NCBI RefSeq assembly: GCF_921292975.1
Contig: NZ_CAKLCM010000002.1
Coordinates: 806,001-870,000 of the forward strand
From: Vibrio hippocampi
Lineage (GTDB): Bacteria; Pseudomonadota; Gammaproteobacteria; Enterobacterales; Vibrionaceae
Length of the DNA: 64,000 nucleotides
Direction of reading: 5' to 3'
In this document: one piece after another, positions 27,540 through 36,517 of the stretch
How the letters are laid out: each line of letters starts with the position of its first letter
Numbering within the stretch: the stretch's first letter is position 1
Position numbers and translations under genes: made by a program
The notes under the pieces: generated by a model
The model's input: only the letters and a program-made list of their open reading frames with translations
What the model was told of the DNA's origin: nothing
Database searches by the model: none

Positions 27540-28790
27540 ATGCCAAAGATAGCGATGTTAAGTACCGGCGAAGAGGTGTTGTATGGAGATATTGTCGATA
27601 CCAATGCTGCTTGGTTAAGCCGAACATTTTATGAACATGGCTTTTCTATGACCAAACGCGCCACCGTGGGCGATCAGAGGGATTCTCTGCTACAAGAGAT
27701 TGTGATGTTGAGCCTTAATCTTGATATTGTCATCGTTAACGGTGGTCTCGGTCCAACCTCGGATGATCTGTCAACAGAAGTCGCGGCAGAAGCTGCGGGT
27801 GAGTCTTTGATATTGCATGAGTCTTGGCTTGAGGTTCTCAAAACCTTCTTTGCTAAGCGTGGTAAACCGATGCCAGAGAGCAATATTAAGCAGGCGATGT
27901 TGCCGGAGAGCGCCATTTTGGTCGATAACCCGATTGGCACCGCTTGTGGTTTTAAGATGATGATCAATGATTGCTTGTTCTATTTTACGCCTGGCGTACC
28001 GAGCGAGTTTAAAAAAATGGCAATGGAACAGATCATTCCTGACTTAAAACAACTGTTTCCACAACAGCAAGGTAAACAATGCCGTCGAGTATTTACCTTT
28101 GGGTTATCAGAGTCTGGGATTTCAGACACGCTCGCAACTCTGGCACTGCCTCCAGAGTATGAGTTAGGTTATCGCTCTTATCTGCCTTTTATTGAGGTGA
28201 AATTATTTGGTCCTATGGCGGATGATGAGCGCGGGCAACGCTTGTTAGCGATGATATCAAAACTTTTGAGCCATAATGTGGTGAGTATCGAACAGCCTAT
28301 GCTAGAGCGTATAGGCTTTTTGATTGAGCAGCAGAAACCAACCTTAGCCATTGCCGAGCATGTGACTAAGGGCTACCTCTCTTCTTGGTTGCAGGATGAT
28401 GCGCGTATCGAGCAGCAGTGTGGAGCGACTTGGGTTTTGGGTGAGCAGACTCACTCGCCAGTGGACCGAGAAGAAGAGCAATTAGGCGCAACCTTGGCGC
28501 TAGCGGGCGCGACACGAACTAACTGCAACACAGACATCGCCATCGCCACAGGTAAGCTCGAACAATCCACTTTTTCGTTGGCCATCTCGACGCCGCGAGG
28601 GGAGTGGGGACAGACGTTAACTCTACAGCGTGACTATGATAGTAAAAACACTAAGCATGTGATTAGTGTCGTGGCAGCAGACATGTTACGTCGTTATCTA
28701 GCGGGTTTGCCGATGTTTGTCGAATATGGATTTTTTGCACGTAAAGACCAAATATTTTTGCCTTCGGATACCTTAACTCATAACGCCTAA
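27540..28790 (+). CDS. yfaY: CinA-like protein YfaY
   Basis: A 416-residue protein with the MoaB/MogA-like N-terminal domain of CinA: IAMLSTGEEVLYGDIVDTNAAWLS, IVNGGLGPTSDDLS and FTPGVPSEFKKMA. The C-terminal half resembles the nicotinamide-nucleotide amidase part of CinA but is divergent, as in E. coli YfaY, which lacks strong amidase activity. Its function is not settled. AGGATTTACCG precedes the ATG. A terminator follows closely, so it is probably monocistronic. Confidence 0.85.
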   Translation: MPKIAMLSTGEEVLYGDIVDTNAAWLSRTFYEHGFSMTKRATVGDQRDSLLQEIVMLSLNLDIVIVNGGLGPTSDDLSTEVAAEAAGESLILHESWLEVLKTFFAKRGKPMPESNIKQAMLPESAILVDNPIGTACGFKMMINDCLFYFTPGVPSEFKKMAMEQIIPDLKQLFPQQQGKQCRRVFTFGLSESGISDTLATLALPPEYELGYRSYLPFIEVKLFGPMADDERGQRLLAMISKLLSHNVVSIEQPMLERIGFLIEQQKPTLAIAEHVTKGYLSSWLQDDARIEQQCGATWVLGEQTHSPVDREEEQLGATLALAGATRTNCNTDIAIATGKLEQSTFSLAISTPRGEWGQTLTLQRDYDSKNTKHVISVVAADMLRRYLAGLPMFVEYGFFARKDQIFLPSDTLTHNA

Positions 28791-28820
28791 ATTTGGGCTG
28801 TGTTCTGTTTATAATTATCC

Positions 28821-28849
28821 AATGTCCCATCATAGTTGGGACATTTTTA
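28821..28849 (+). terminator. Terminator after yfaY
   Basis: Stem AATGTCCCA/TGGGACATT with a seven-base loop and a T run. Confidence 0.85.
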
Positions 28850-28990
28850 GTCATATAATTATTGGTTATAAGCGCTAAGTTGTTGAATTTATGCGGATAA
28901 GAAAAATATCTCATAATTAACAGTGGTCGTTTTTCCATCCTTGTTTAAACTTGAGGTTCAACCTGATTAGCAGTGTGCAGGAGGATAAAC

Positions 28991-29227
28991 ATGATTCCAC
29001 AAACAAGAATAAGAGTGTTTTATCAGGTCGCAAATGAGCAGATCATGCTAGGTGAGACGCTAAGCGAGAAGTACAGTGATGTTGTTTCAATGTGGCTAAA
29101 AGCGCCCAATGAAGAGGTGAGAACCGAGGAGGGCTTTCGTATCGCCCTCTATGATGACGGCGGGCGTCATGTCGCCGACAAAACGGTCTCTATGGGTACT
29201 GCAGATTCTATTCTCGCAGCAATGTAG
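28991..29227 (+). CDS. Small hypothetical protein
   Basis: A 78-residue protein I do not recognise. It is soluble and mixed-charge, with no signal peptide or membrane helix, and contains MLGETLSEKYSDVVSMWLKAPNEE and FRIALYDDGGRH. ATG 28991 is chosen because AGGAGG lies nine bases upstream; a GTG at 28973 lacks a site. The excellent ribosome-binding site and the terminator right after it support a real gene. Confidence 0.75.
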   Translation: MIPQTRIRVFYQVANEQIMLGETLSEKYSDVVSMWLKAPNEEVRTEEGFRIALYDDGGRHVADKTVSMGTADSILAAM

Positions 29228-29247
29228 CCAATAAGTTTTCACGGTTG

Positions 29248-29285
29248 ATCCGGCACCATGCGCAAGCTTGGTGCCGGATTTTTTT
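29248..29285 (+). terminator. Terminator after the small hypothetical gene
   Basis: An 11-base-pair GC-rich stem ATCCGGCACCA/TGGTGCCGGAT followed by six to seven T. Confidence 0.92.
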
Positions 29286-29329
29286 ATGTGTGGACGATCT
29301 CAATCATAAGCAACAAGGAATTAGAATGA

Positions 29330-30010
29330 CTACAGAGGTAATCCAGGTGTGGCTTTTGATTTACGTACCGTCTTGCGAATTTTCACGATGAGAAAACTGA
29401 ATACAGCGATGGTCAATGTGATCACTGGTGCCGCCATCAGTCCCATCGTAATGACTTTATTGATCTTTTCTGGCAACAGAGGCAGCAGCAGCCCTAATCC
29501 ACACAACAGCAGAGTCCAAAGAATAGCACTCAGCCAAGCGAAATATTGAAACTTGGCGACTTTGTTGACACGAAAACCCATCATTAGTGGCAGCAGCGAG
29601 CGAACCACCGGAATAAAGCGGGCACAAAACAGTGCAATAAGACCATGCTTGCCGAGTAAGGTGTCAACTTGAGCCATGCGTTTTGCTGGTACGGCATCAA
29701 CCCATCGCTTAACTGGACCTAATCGATTGAGCCATTTACCTTGTAGGTACGCAGCCCAACTCCCCAGTGCTGCACTGACTACGATCACTAACATAATCGC
29801 GACAGGGTCAAGCACGCCAACGGCAGCCAGTGTGCCGGACAGTACCACGATACTGTCACACGGAAACGGCGCGGCTGGAATAAAGCCACTTTCTAAAAAT
29901 ATAAGGGTGGCAACAACAAAATAAATAAGCCCGGCACTTCCTGGCGCCATCAATGAAGTAAAGTCTTGGTGCCATAAGGCCAGCAAAACTTGAATAATCG
30001 AATCAAACAT
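29330..30010 (-). CDS. DedA family membrane protein
   Basis: About 226 residues with several membrane helices. DedA signatures are FLESGFIPAAPFPCDSIVVLSG, ALGSWAAYLQGKWLNRLGP and ARFIPVVRSLLPLMMGF, including the conserved Arg pairs. DedA/VTT proteins act in lipid transport and proton-motive-force homeostasis, including undecaprenyl-phosphate flipping in some members. ATG 30010 (MFDSIIQ) is chosen because TTAGGAG lies just upstream. A ten-unit tandem repeat begins 28 bases upstream of the start, in its likely promoter region. Confidence 0.87.
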   Translation of the reverse strand: MFDSIIQVLLALWHQDFTSLMAPGSAGLIYFVVATLIFLESGFIPAAPFPCDSIVVLSGTLAAVGVLDPVAIMLVIVVSAALGSWAAYLQGKWLNRLGPVKRWVDAVPAKRMAQVDTLLGKHGLIALFCARFIPVVRSLLPLMMGFRVNKVAKFQYFAWLSAILWTLLLCGLGLLLPLLPEKINKVITMGLMAAPVITLTIAVFSFLIVKIRKTVRKSKATPGLPL

Positions 30011-30037
30011 GAAAACTCCTAACGGTTTATGCAAGTT

Positions 30038-30208
30038 ACTAACTAGTGCAATCTACTGACTAGTGCGATTTACTAACTAATTGCGATGCAGCGGCTAATG
30101 CAATTCACTGGTTAACGTTCTTTACGGGTTAACGCTTTTTATGGGATAGCGTTATTTACTTATTAACGCTTATTACTTATTGACGCATCTTACTGGTTAA
30201 CTTAATGC
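30038..30208. repeat. Ten-unit degenerate 17-base tandem array
   Basis: Ten consecutive units of 17 bases (one of 18), for example ACTAACTAGTGCAATCT, ACTGACTAGTGCGATTT, ACTGGTTAACGTTCTTT, ACGGGTTAACGCTTTTT and ACTTATTAACGCTTATT. A shared pattern ACT..TTAACG.....T can be followed throughout. The array fills the gap between the hypothetical gene at 30233 and dedA, both on the minus strand. Confidence 0.85.
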
Positions 30209-30232
30209 AGCGGCGTTACGCGCGGGTTAGGT

Positions 30233-30646
30233 CTATTTGGCATGCATGAATCGATAGAGTAGGTTCGACGGTTCGCCATTAGAAGGGCGACGGTGTGAGT
30301 AAGGAAAAATCAGATAATGGTAACAAGCAACGAGTTGTTCGAATGCCTGCTTGGTAAACTTGAACTGGGCAATAGCGTCATACTTTAGCCGCCCTGGGTT
30401 CTCAAGCCACGGTTTACTTTTGTTTGGCGGATTAATGCGCAGGGAATTGCGACTGAGTAGACTCGCTCTCGGTTTATGACTCAGAATAATTGAGTCTTGC
30501 TGGACGCTTTGAGCCTCAGTGAACAGCGGGCTTAGTTGAATGCCATGGTGTAAATTTGCTGGCAACTGTGCCTGACTCGATACACAAGCCATCAAAGCAC
30601 TTAAAAAGACCAAAACACCAACGAAGTAAGCGCGCACAACCGACAC
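30233..30646 (-). CDS. Hypothetical secreted protein
   Basis: A 137-residue protein, not recognised. The N-terminus RAYFVGVLVFLSALMACVSSQAQ is a good signal peptide; MAC before VSSQA could also be read as a weak lipobox. The mature part is basic, with SLLSRNSLRINPPNKSKPW and a C-terminal YHYLIFPYSHRRPSNGEPS. GTG at 30646 follows a TTAGG, and a second GTG lies nine bases further in. It stands alone between long gaps. Moderately convincing as a real gene. Confidence 0.6.
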   Translation of the reverse strand: MSVVRAYFVGVLVFLSALMACVSSQAQLPANLHHGIQLSPLFTEAQSVQQDSIILSHKPRASLLSRNSLRINPPNKSKPWLENPGRLKYDAIAQFKFTKQAFEQLVACYHYLIFPYSHRRPSNGEPSNLLYRFMHAK

Positions 30647-30848
30647 CTAATATTTAACGATGTGCTGTTTTAACTCTAAGCGGAAAATTTTGCAATTTAA
30701 ATTATCATATGACAAAAAAATAGCGCAATTTTCAATTTTAACCATAGGTTTGAATCATAGCTAAGCCATTGTCTCTAAGACGATTTACTGACAATGGCTC
30801 TATGCGGATCGACCTTTGAGTCCACTTTTGGTGGTCACTGGAGGGTCT

Positions 30849-30923
30849 ATGCTCACTAGGTCTATGCTAACTAAGTTAATGTTAACTAAATCCATGCTCA
30901 TTAGGTTAACGCTAACTCGGCCA
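30849..30923. repeat. Five-unit degenerate 15-base tandem array overlapping a stop codon
   Basis: Units ATGCTCACTAGGTCT, ATGCTAACTAAGTTA, ATGTTAACTAAATCC, ATGCTCATTAGGTTA and ACGCTAACTCGGCCA. The last two units include the stop codon and final codons of the minus-strand ATPase gene. The rest of 30647-30848 shows no gene. Confidence 0.82.
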
Positions 30924-32078
30924 GTGCCAACTTGGCGTAGTCAGTAAATCTTGCCCTTGAATAAGGGTCTGCCCAAATTGTTTGTCGAGTTGGATACAGT
31001 GACATTCTCCGTGATATTGCAACTCACTGATCAGAGTATCGGAGTGAGAAACCACCCAGACCTGGGTGGATTGCGATGCTTTGATGATAAGTTTGGCTAA
31101 AGCAGGCAGTAAATCGGGATGCAGACTGGTCTCAGGCTCATTGATGACCATAAGAGACGGCGGGCGAGGGGTTAATAGCGCCGCGACCCATAATAAAAAC
31201 CGGAGTGTACCATCAGAAAGCTCTTTACCCGTTAAAGGACGCAATAGTCCATGTTGCTGGAATAGCAGACTAAACAAGCCATCTTCAGAGACTTTAATCG
31301 CGATGTTTGCGCCGGGAAAGGCTTGGTCAATGGCTTCATTTAATCCGGCTTCGTCGCCGATTTCGATAATGGTTTGCAGAGCGGCGGCTAAATCCGAACC
31401 ATCGTGACTCATTACAGTGGTACGAGTACCCAGTTGCGGTTGCCTCGCTGGTGCATCGACATCAGTACGAAAGTGGTCGTAAAAGCGCCAGTTCTTAACA
31501 TATTCACGCATCGCCAGCACTTCGGGCGCTTTACTGGGGTCGGCGACTTGAGTGAACATACTTTCATACATGGGCACATGTTGATTGACGACCTGCCACT
31601 TGCGACCTTCACGCACTTTGACCATGGCATCCTTACGTTCGACCAACGCAGAAGCGGGTCGGTAGTGGTTGCCCTGCCAAATGGATTCGCGTTTGATTTC
31701 GGGATCTAGGTTAAATGCGCTGGGATAGGGAACGGGCGGCGTGATCCCCAATGCCACCGAGTAACCAAAATCGTCACTGGCAAAACCGAGTTTAAGACGT
31801 TTATTGCCAATCTTTTGATTGCCTTGAATGTCGACATCGCCACGACGCATCGCGTTGGTGATCGCTTTAGGTCCTGCCCAATAGGTCGACTCCAATCCGC
31901 CTTCTTTCGCCAATGCACTGATAACCCCACCGCTGGCGGTTTCCGCTAATAAGCGTAGTGCCTTATAGATATTGGATTTGCCGCTGCCGTTACCGCCCGT
32001 GACGAGATTGAGTCGCTCAAGCGGCATGACGATCTCTTGCAGTGAACGATAATTGGAGATAGCGAGTGTTTTCAGCAT
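30912..32078 (-). CDS. AAA family ATPase (AAA_21/RecF-like)
   Basis: A 388-residue SMC/RecF-type ATPase. MLKTLAISNYRSLQEIVMPL is followed by Walker A TGGNGSGKSNIYKALR near residue 26, a signature-like ELSDGTLRFLLW, Walker B LMVINEPETSLHPDLLP and the switch histidine in VVSHSDTLI. Such proteins act on DNA or in defence and repair, but solitary ones like this are mostly uncharacterised. No partner nuclease is adjacent. ATG 32078 follows AAAGGATTGTCT; the reading frame extends 38 codons further up, with a spurious hydrophobic stretch. The stop codon lies inside a tandem repeat. Confidence 0.82.
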   Translation of the reverse strand: MLKTLAISNYRSLQEIVMPLERLNLVTGGNGSGKSNIYKALRLLAETASGGVISALAKEGGLESTYWAGPKAITNAMRRGDVDIQGNQKIGNKRLKLGFASDDFGYSVALGITPPVPYPSAFNLDPEIKRESIWQGNHYRPASALVERKDAMVKVREGRKWQVVNQHVPMYESMFTQVADPSKAPEVLAMREYVKNWRFYDHFRTDVDAPARQPQLGTRTTVMSHDGSDLAAALQTIIEIGDEAGLNEAIDQAFPGANIAIKVSEDGLFSLLFQQHGLLRPLTGKELSDGTLRFLLWVAALLTPRPPSLMVINEPETSLHPDLLPALAKLIIKASQSTQVWVVSHSDTLISELQYHGECHCIQLDKQFGQTLIQGQDLLTTPSWHWPS

Positions 32079-32223
32079 AGACAATCCTTTGAAGTGAAAT
32101 GATGACGATAAAAACAATGATAACGAGATAACAGCATGAAAACGAGACAAAAAAAGAGCCGCATTGGCTATGCGACTCTTCAATCTATACAACTCTTCAA
32201 TTTATGCTGTCTGGTCTATTCAA

Positions 32224-32499
32224 TCAAGCGCGCTTCTTTTCTTGAAACACCGCATTGCCGATGGCAACGTCTGTTTTTGCCTTACAAATGCATGGCAAAA
32301 TTTCATCAGCTTGAGTGTAAGCCATGGCAAAACCAACGTATTCCACTTCGCCAGAGACTAAAGTACAGCGACAGGCACCGCAGTGACCGTCGCGACAGTT
32401 GTACTCTGGTGTCAAACCCGCTTGTTCCATCGTTTCTAATAGCGTGTTCGATGGATTCGATTCGATGGTAGTCATACTGTTGATAGTAATTTTTGCCAT
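32224..32499 (-). CDS. yfaE: 2Fe-2S ferredoxin for ribonucleotide reductase maintenance
   Basis: A 91-residue plant-type ferredoxin with cysteines in CRDGHCGACRC and a fourth in LPCIC, matching YfaE. In E. coli it reduces the di-iron centre of NrdB to regenerate the tyrosyl radical cofactor. Its start overlaps the nrdB stop by one base (TAATG), so it is coupled to nrdB. Confidence 0.93.
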   Translation of the reverse strand: MAKITINSMTTIESNPSNTLLETMEQAGLTPEYNCRDGHCGACRCTLVSGEVEYVGFAMAYTQADEILPCICKAKTDVAIGNAVFQEKKRA

Positions 32500-33632
32500 T
32501 ACAGCTCAAAGTCCTCAAAATCGTCTGCACTGACTTCGTTGTCGATCTGACCAACAAGGTAAGAGCTGATTTCCGCTTCTTGTGGAGCGACCTGAACGTT
32601 GTCAGACGATAACCATGCGTTAATCCATGGAATCGGGTTAGAGGTCGCCTCTGGGTAAGCGGCATCAAGACCGACCGCTTTCATACGCACGTTAGTGATG
32701 TATTCGACGTATTGGCAAAGAATATCTTTGTTGAGACCAATCATAGAACCATCTTTAAACAGGTATTCAGCCCACTCTTTTTCTTGCTCAGCGGCTTCTT
32801 TGAATAGGTCGAAACACTGCTGTTTGCACTCTTCGGCGATCTGCATAAACGAGAAATCGTCTTGACCGTTGCGCAGCAGGTTAATCATATGCTGAGTTCC
32901 CGTGAGGTGTAGTGCTTCATCACGTGCAATCAGCTTAATGATTTTTGCGTTACCTTCCATCAACTCACGCTCTGCGAACGCGAATGAGCAAGCAAAGCTG
33001 ACGTAGAAACGGATCGCTTCGAGCGCGTTGACGGACATCAGGCAGACGTAAAGCTGTTTCTTCAACTCATGCAGGCTAACGTTGACCTCTTCACCATTTG
33101 CCGTGTGCGTCCCTTCACCAAATCGGTGGTAGTCATTGGTCATTTTGATCAGATCATCATAATAGTGAGCAATGTCTTTTGCGCGCTTTAGGATGTGCTC
33201 GTTGTCAACGATGTCGTCAAATACCACGCCCGGATCATTGACGATGTTACGGATGATATGAGTGTATGAACGTGAGTGGATGGTTTCAGAGAATGACCAC
33301 GTCTCAATCCATGTCTCTAATTCGGGCAGTGAAACCAAAGGTAATAGAGCAACGTTTGGACTACGACCTTGAATCGAATCAAGCAGAGTTTGATACTTTA
33401 GGTTACTGATAAAAATATGCTTTTCATGATCGGGCAACTTGTTGTAGTCGATACGGTCGCTCGACACATCCACCTCTTCTGGACGCCAGAAGAAGCTCAG
33501 TTGCTTTTCAATCAGCTTTTCAAAAATCTCAAATTTCTGTTGGTCGTATCGAGCCACGTTTACCGGTTGACCAAGAAACATCGGCTCTTTTAGCTGGTCG
33601 TTTTTTGTTTGGGTAAAAATACTGTATGCCAT
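32499..33632 (-). CDS. nrdB: Class Ia ribonucleotide reductase, beta subunit
   Basis: A 377-residue di-iron/tyrosyl-radical subunit. The iron ligands lie in motifs such as [24 protein letters not shown] and [12 protein letters not shown]. The C-terminus [10 protein letters not shown] is the tail that docks onto NrdA. It supplies the radical for reduction of ribonucleoside diphosphates. Gene order nrdA-nrdB-yfaE is as in E. coli. Confidence 0.96.
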   Translation of the reverse strand: MAYSIFTQTKNDQLKEPMFLGQPVNVARYDQQKFEIFEKLIEKQLSFFWRPEEVDVSSDRIDYNKLPDHEKHIFISNLKYQTLLDSIQGRSPNVALLPLVSLPELETWIETWSFSETIHSRSYTHIIRNIVNDPGVVFDDIVDNEHILKRAKDIAHYYDDLIKMTNDYHRFGEGTHTANGEEVNVSLHELKKQLYVCLMSVNALEAIRFYVSFACSFAFAERELMEGNAKIIKLIARDEALHLTGTQHMINLLRNGQDDFSFMQIAEECKQQCFDLFKEAAEQEKEWAEYLFKDGSMIGLNKDILCQYVEYITNVRMKAVGLDAAYPEATSNPIPWINAWLSSDNVQVAPQEAEISSYLVGQIDNEVSADDFEDFEL

Positions 33633-33651
33633 GGTGCTGCAATCCTTATGT

Positions 33652-33670
33652 GCTCCCGCGTTAAGCGGGA
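33652..33670 (-). promoter_or_regulatory. Intercistronic hairpin between nrdA and nrdB
   Basis: CTCCCGC/GCGGGAG with a five-base loop in the 74-base gap. No T run follows on the minus strand, so it more likely affects mRNA stability or relative expression than full termination. Confidence 0.5.
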
Positions 33671-33706
33671 GCCTTAAATCTGTCTATAAACTGTCTATTG
33701 ATGAGA

Positions 33707-35992
33707 TTAAATCTTACAACCGCCGCCTGCGCAATCATCGTCTTGTGCTTCGACCGCTTTGTCGCCTTGATCGTCTTTCGCGCCATCACGAGTGTTGTGA
33801 TAATACAGTGTCTTGACACCGTACTTATACGCAGTCAGAAGATCTTGAAGCAGTTTCTTCATTGGCACTTTGCCGCTTTCGTACAGACTTGGATCATAGT
33901 TAGTGTTGGCTGAAATCGCTTGGTCTACAAACTTTTGCATAATACCAACAAGATGCAGATAACCGTCATTGCCGCCGATGTTCCATAAAAGCTCATAGTT
34001 CTCTTTTAGGTTGGTGAAGTCAGGCACCACCTGTTTCAAGATACCGTCTTTTGACGCTTTCACTGATACATAACCACGAGGTGGCTCGATACCGTTAGTC
34101 GCGTTCGAGATCTGTGACGATGTCTCTGACGGCATAAGCGCAGTCAGTGTGGAGTTACGCAGACCGTATTCCATGATGTCGCTGCGCAGTTCATCCCAGT
34201 CGTAATGCAGGGGTTCATCGCAGACCAGATCAACATCGTTTTTATACGTGTCGATAGGTAGCAAACCTTTAGCATAGTTGGTTTCGTGGAAAGAAGGGCA
34301 GCGACCCTGTTCTTTCGCCAGTTCAACCGAGGCTCTTAGTAAGTGGTATTGAATCGCTTCAAAGGTACGGTGTGTCAGATTGTTGGCTGAGCCGTCTGAA
34401 TACTTCACGCCATTCTTCGCAAGGTAGTAAGCATAGTTGATAACGCCCACGCCAAGAGTACGACGATTCATGGTTGACTTGTACGCCGCAGGTAGCGGGT
34501 AGTCTTGATAGTCAAGCAATGCATCTAGGGCACGAACCACCAACTGAGACAGCTCTGCTAGGTCGTCTAACTCGTTAATTGCACCAAGGTTAAACGCGGA
34601 TAGCGTACAAAGTGCAATCTCACCTTCATCGTCTTCTACGTTGCTTAATGGCTTAGTTGGCAGCGCGATTTCAAGACATAGGTTAGATTGACGAACCGGT
34701 GCCACCTCAGAATCAAATGGGCTGTGTGTATTACAGTGGTCCACGTTCTGGATATAGATACGACCTGTTGAAGCGCGCTCTTGCATTAATAGCGAGAACA
34801 GTTCAACCGCTTTAACGGCTTGCTTCTTGATTGATGGATCGTTTTCATATTTCACATACAGACGTTCAAACTTATCTTGGTCTTCGAAGAAGGCATCGTA
34901 CAGACCCGGAACGTCAGAGGGAGAAAATAGGGTAATGTTGCCACCTTTAACAAGGCGTGAATACATCAGTTTGTTGAGTTGAACCCCGTAGTCCATATGA
35001 CGAACACGGTTTTCTTCCACACCACGGTTATTCTTCAGTACCAATAGGGATTGCACTTCGCCATGCCACATTGGATAGAATACCGTCGCAGCGCCACCAC
35101 GTACGCCACCTTGTGAACAGCATTTTACTGCCGTTTGGAAGTATTTGTAGAACGGGATACAACCAGTATGGAAAGCCTCGCCGCCACGGATCTCTGAACC
35201 CAATGAACGGATACGACCGGCATTGATACCGATACCTGCACGTTGCGATACATAGCGCACGATAGAGCTTGCGGTCGCATTGATAGAATCAAGGCTATCG
35301 CCACACTCAATCAGTACACAAGAACTGAACTGACGTGTTGGCGTACGAACACCAGACATAATCGGGGTTGGTAGTGAAATCTTAAATGTCGATGTTGCAT
35401 CATAGAAACGCTTAACATAGTCAAGGCGACTCTCTTTCGGGTACTTAGCAAATAAGCATGCCGCGACTAAGATGTAGAGGAACTGAGCACTTTCAAAGAT
35501 CTGACCGGTGACACGGTTTTGGACAAAGTACTTACCTTCAAGCTGTTTAACTGCAGCGTAAGAGAAGTTGTGATCACGGGTGTGGTCGATATAACGGTCA
35601 AGCTCGGCAAATTCAGCTTGAGTGTAATCTTCCAGTAAGTGGCTGTCGTATTTGCCTTGTTCAACCATTTTAGACACGTGGTCGAACAGCGCTGGTGGCT
35701 CGTATTGACCGTACGCTTTTTTGCGCAGGTGGAATACAGCAAGTCGTGCCGCTAGGTATTGGTAATCTGGCGCTTCCTCAGAGATAAGATCCGCTGCAGA
35801 TTTAATGATCGTTTCGTGGATGTCTGAGGTGGTAATACCGTCGTAGAACTGAATGTGAGCCTTAAGTTCAACCTGTGATACAGACACGTTGTCCAGTCCT
35901 TCGGCAGCCCATGTGATCACTCGGTGGATTTTTTCTAAATCAATACTTTCTTTGATGCCATTACGTTTAGTAACGGTTAATTGTTGGTTCAT
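33707..35992 (-). CDS. nrdA: Class Ia ribonucleotide reductase, alpha subunit
   Basis: A 761-residue catalytic subunit. An N-terminal ATP-cone (VTKRNGIKESIDLEKIHRVITWAA) allows dATP feedback. The core has QFSSCVLIECGDSLDS with the active-site Cys, NLCLEIALPT and PRGYVSVKASKDG. The C-terminus CAGGGCKI supplies the redox cysteine pair. It reduces ribonucleotides to deoxyribonucleotides for DNA synthesis. Confidence 0.96.
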   Translation of the reverse strand: MNQQLTVTKRNGIKESIDLEKIHRVITWAAEGLDNVSVSQVELKAHIQFYDGITTSDIHETIIKSAADLISEEAPDYQYLAARLAVFHLRKKAYGQYEPPALFDHVSKMVEQGKYDSHLLEDYTQAEFAELDRYIDHTRDHNFSYAAVKQLEGKYFVQNRVTGQIFESAQFLYILVAACLFAKYPKESRLDYVKRFYDATSTFKISLPTPIMSGVRTPTRQFSSCVLIECGDSLDSINATASSIVRYVSQRAGIGINAGRIRSLGSEIRGGEAFHTGCIPFYKYFQTAVKCCSQGGVRGGAATVFYPMWHGEVQSLLVLKNNRGVEENRVRHMDYGVQLNKLMYSRLVKGGNITLFSPSDVPGLYDAFFEDQDKFERLYVKYENDPSIKKQAVKAVELFSLLMQERASTGRIYIQNVDHCNTHSPFDSEVAPVRQSNLCLEIALPTKPLSNVEDDEGEIALCTLSAFNLGAINELDDLAELSQLVVRALDALLDYQDYPLPAAYKSTMNRRTLGVGVINYAYYLAKNGVKYSDGSANNLTHRTFEAIQYHLLRASVELAKEQGRCPSFHETNYAKGLLPIDTYKNDVDLVCDEPLHYDWDELRSDIMEYGLRNSTLTALMPSETSSQISNATNGIEPPRGYVSVKASKDGILKQVVPDFTNLKENYELLWNIGGNDGYLHLVGIMQKFVDQAISANTNYDPSLYESGKVPMKKLLQDLLTAYKYGVKTLYYHNTRDGAKDDQGDKAVEAQDDDCAGGGCKI

Positions 35993-36078
35993 TCTAAGGT
36001 GTTCCCTAACAAAGCGGAACGAAGCTTCAATTTTGGAAAATTTGTTGAGTCAGATTGAAAACTTCGCATTCCAAATTC

Positions 36079-36115
36079 TCCTACATCTAGTGCATCCAAA
36101 CACAACATGTAGGGG
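36079..36115 (-). promoter_or_regulatory. Two candidate NrdR boxes upstream of nrdA
   Basis: TCCTACATCTAGTGCA (36079-36094) and ACACAACATGTAGGGG (36100-36115) resemble the NrdR consensus acaCwAtATaTwGtgt. They start 21 bases apart, two helical turns, as paired NrdR sites should be on one face of the DNA. The matches are imperfect. Confidence 0.55.
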
Positions 36116-36185
36116 TGTGGTTCGATTTGAGTTACAAGATAGTGCTATTTTGGTTTTTTTTTCAAGTGAATGAGCGAGGATGACT

Positions 36186-36194
36186 TGTGGATAA
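36186..36194 (-). promoter_or_regulatory. DnaA box upstream of nrdA
   Basis: TTATCCACA on the minus strand, a perfect consensus DnaA box, about 200 bases before nrdA. A weaker match lies near 36221. E. coli nrdAB is controlled by DnaA at such boxes. Confidence 0.6.
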
Positions 36195-36283
36195 GTTGGG
36201 AAAATAAAAAAATCAGTAAGTATCCACTAACGTAACAGCATATAGCAGACTTGGCTCGTGTTTTCATGAACAATCAATTTGCT

Positions 36284-36297
36284 TTGATATTAATCAA
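36284..36297. promoter_or_regulatory. FNR-type palindrome
   Basis: TTGAT-ATTA-ATCAA exactly fits the FNR consensus TTGATNNNNATCAA. It lies in the 525-base gap between ubiG and nrdA, about 290 bases from nrdA. Its target gene is unclear; nothing else in the gap looks coding. Confidence 0.55.
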
Positions 36298-36455
36298 AGC
36301 AAAAAAAAAATCTCTTGATCTTTTGCTAGAATTTACGGTGATGTTGAGTGCTGAAATACGTCGGAAATTTGAGCGCTAAATCATAAAACTTCACTTGAGT
36401 TTCTCATCTCGCTATGGCAGTGCCAGCGTTGTCATTGGTCCGATAAAATAGACGT

Positions 36456-36489
36456 AAAAAAGCCGAAAGATCACAAATGATCTTTCGGC
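36456..36489 (-). terminator. Terminator after ubiG
   Basis: On the minus strand a 12-base-pair stem GCCGAAAGATCA/TGATCTTTCGGC is followed by six T. Confidence 0.92.
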
Positions 36490-36517
36490 GGATCTTTTTC
36501 TTTGTCGGGTCTTTGGT

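Noticed and set aside
27386..27604. Minus-strand ORF with a P-loop-like AIFGIGKSYLLTHLL stretch before yfaY
   Set aside because: It overlaps the yfaY start on the opposite strand, has no ribosome-binding site and no further ATPase motifs. The motif lies partly antisense to the conserved start of yfaY, so it is probably chance.
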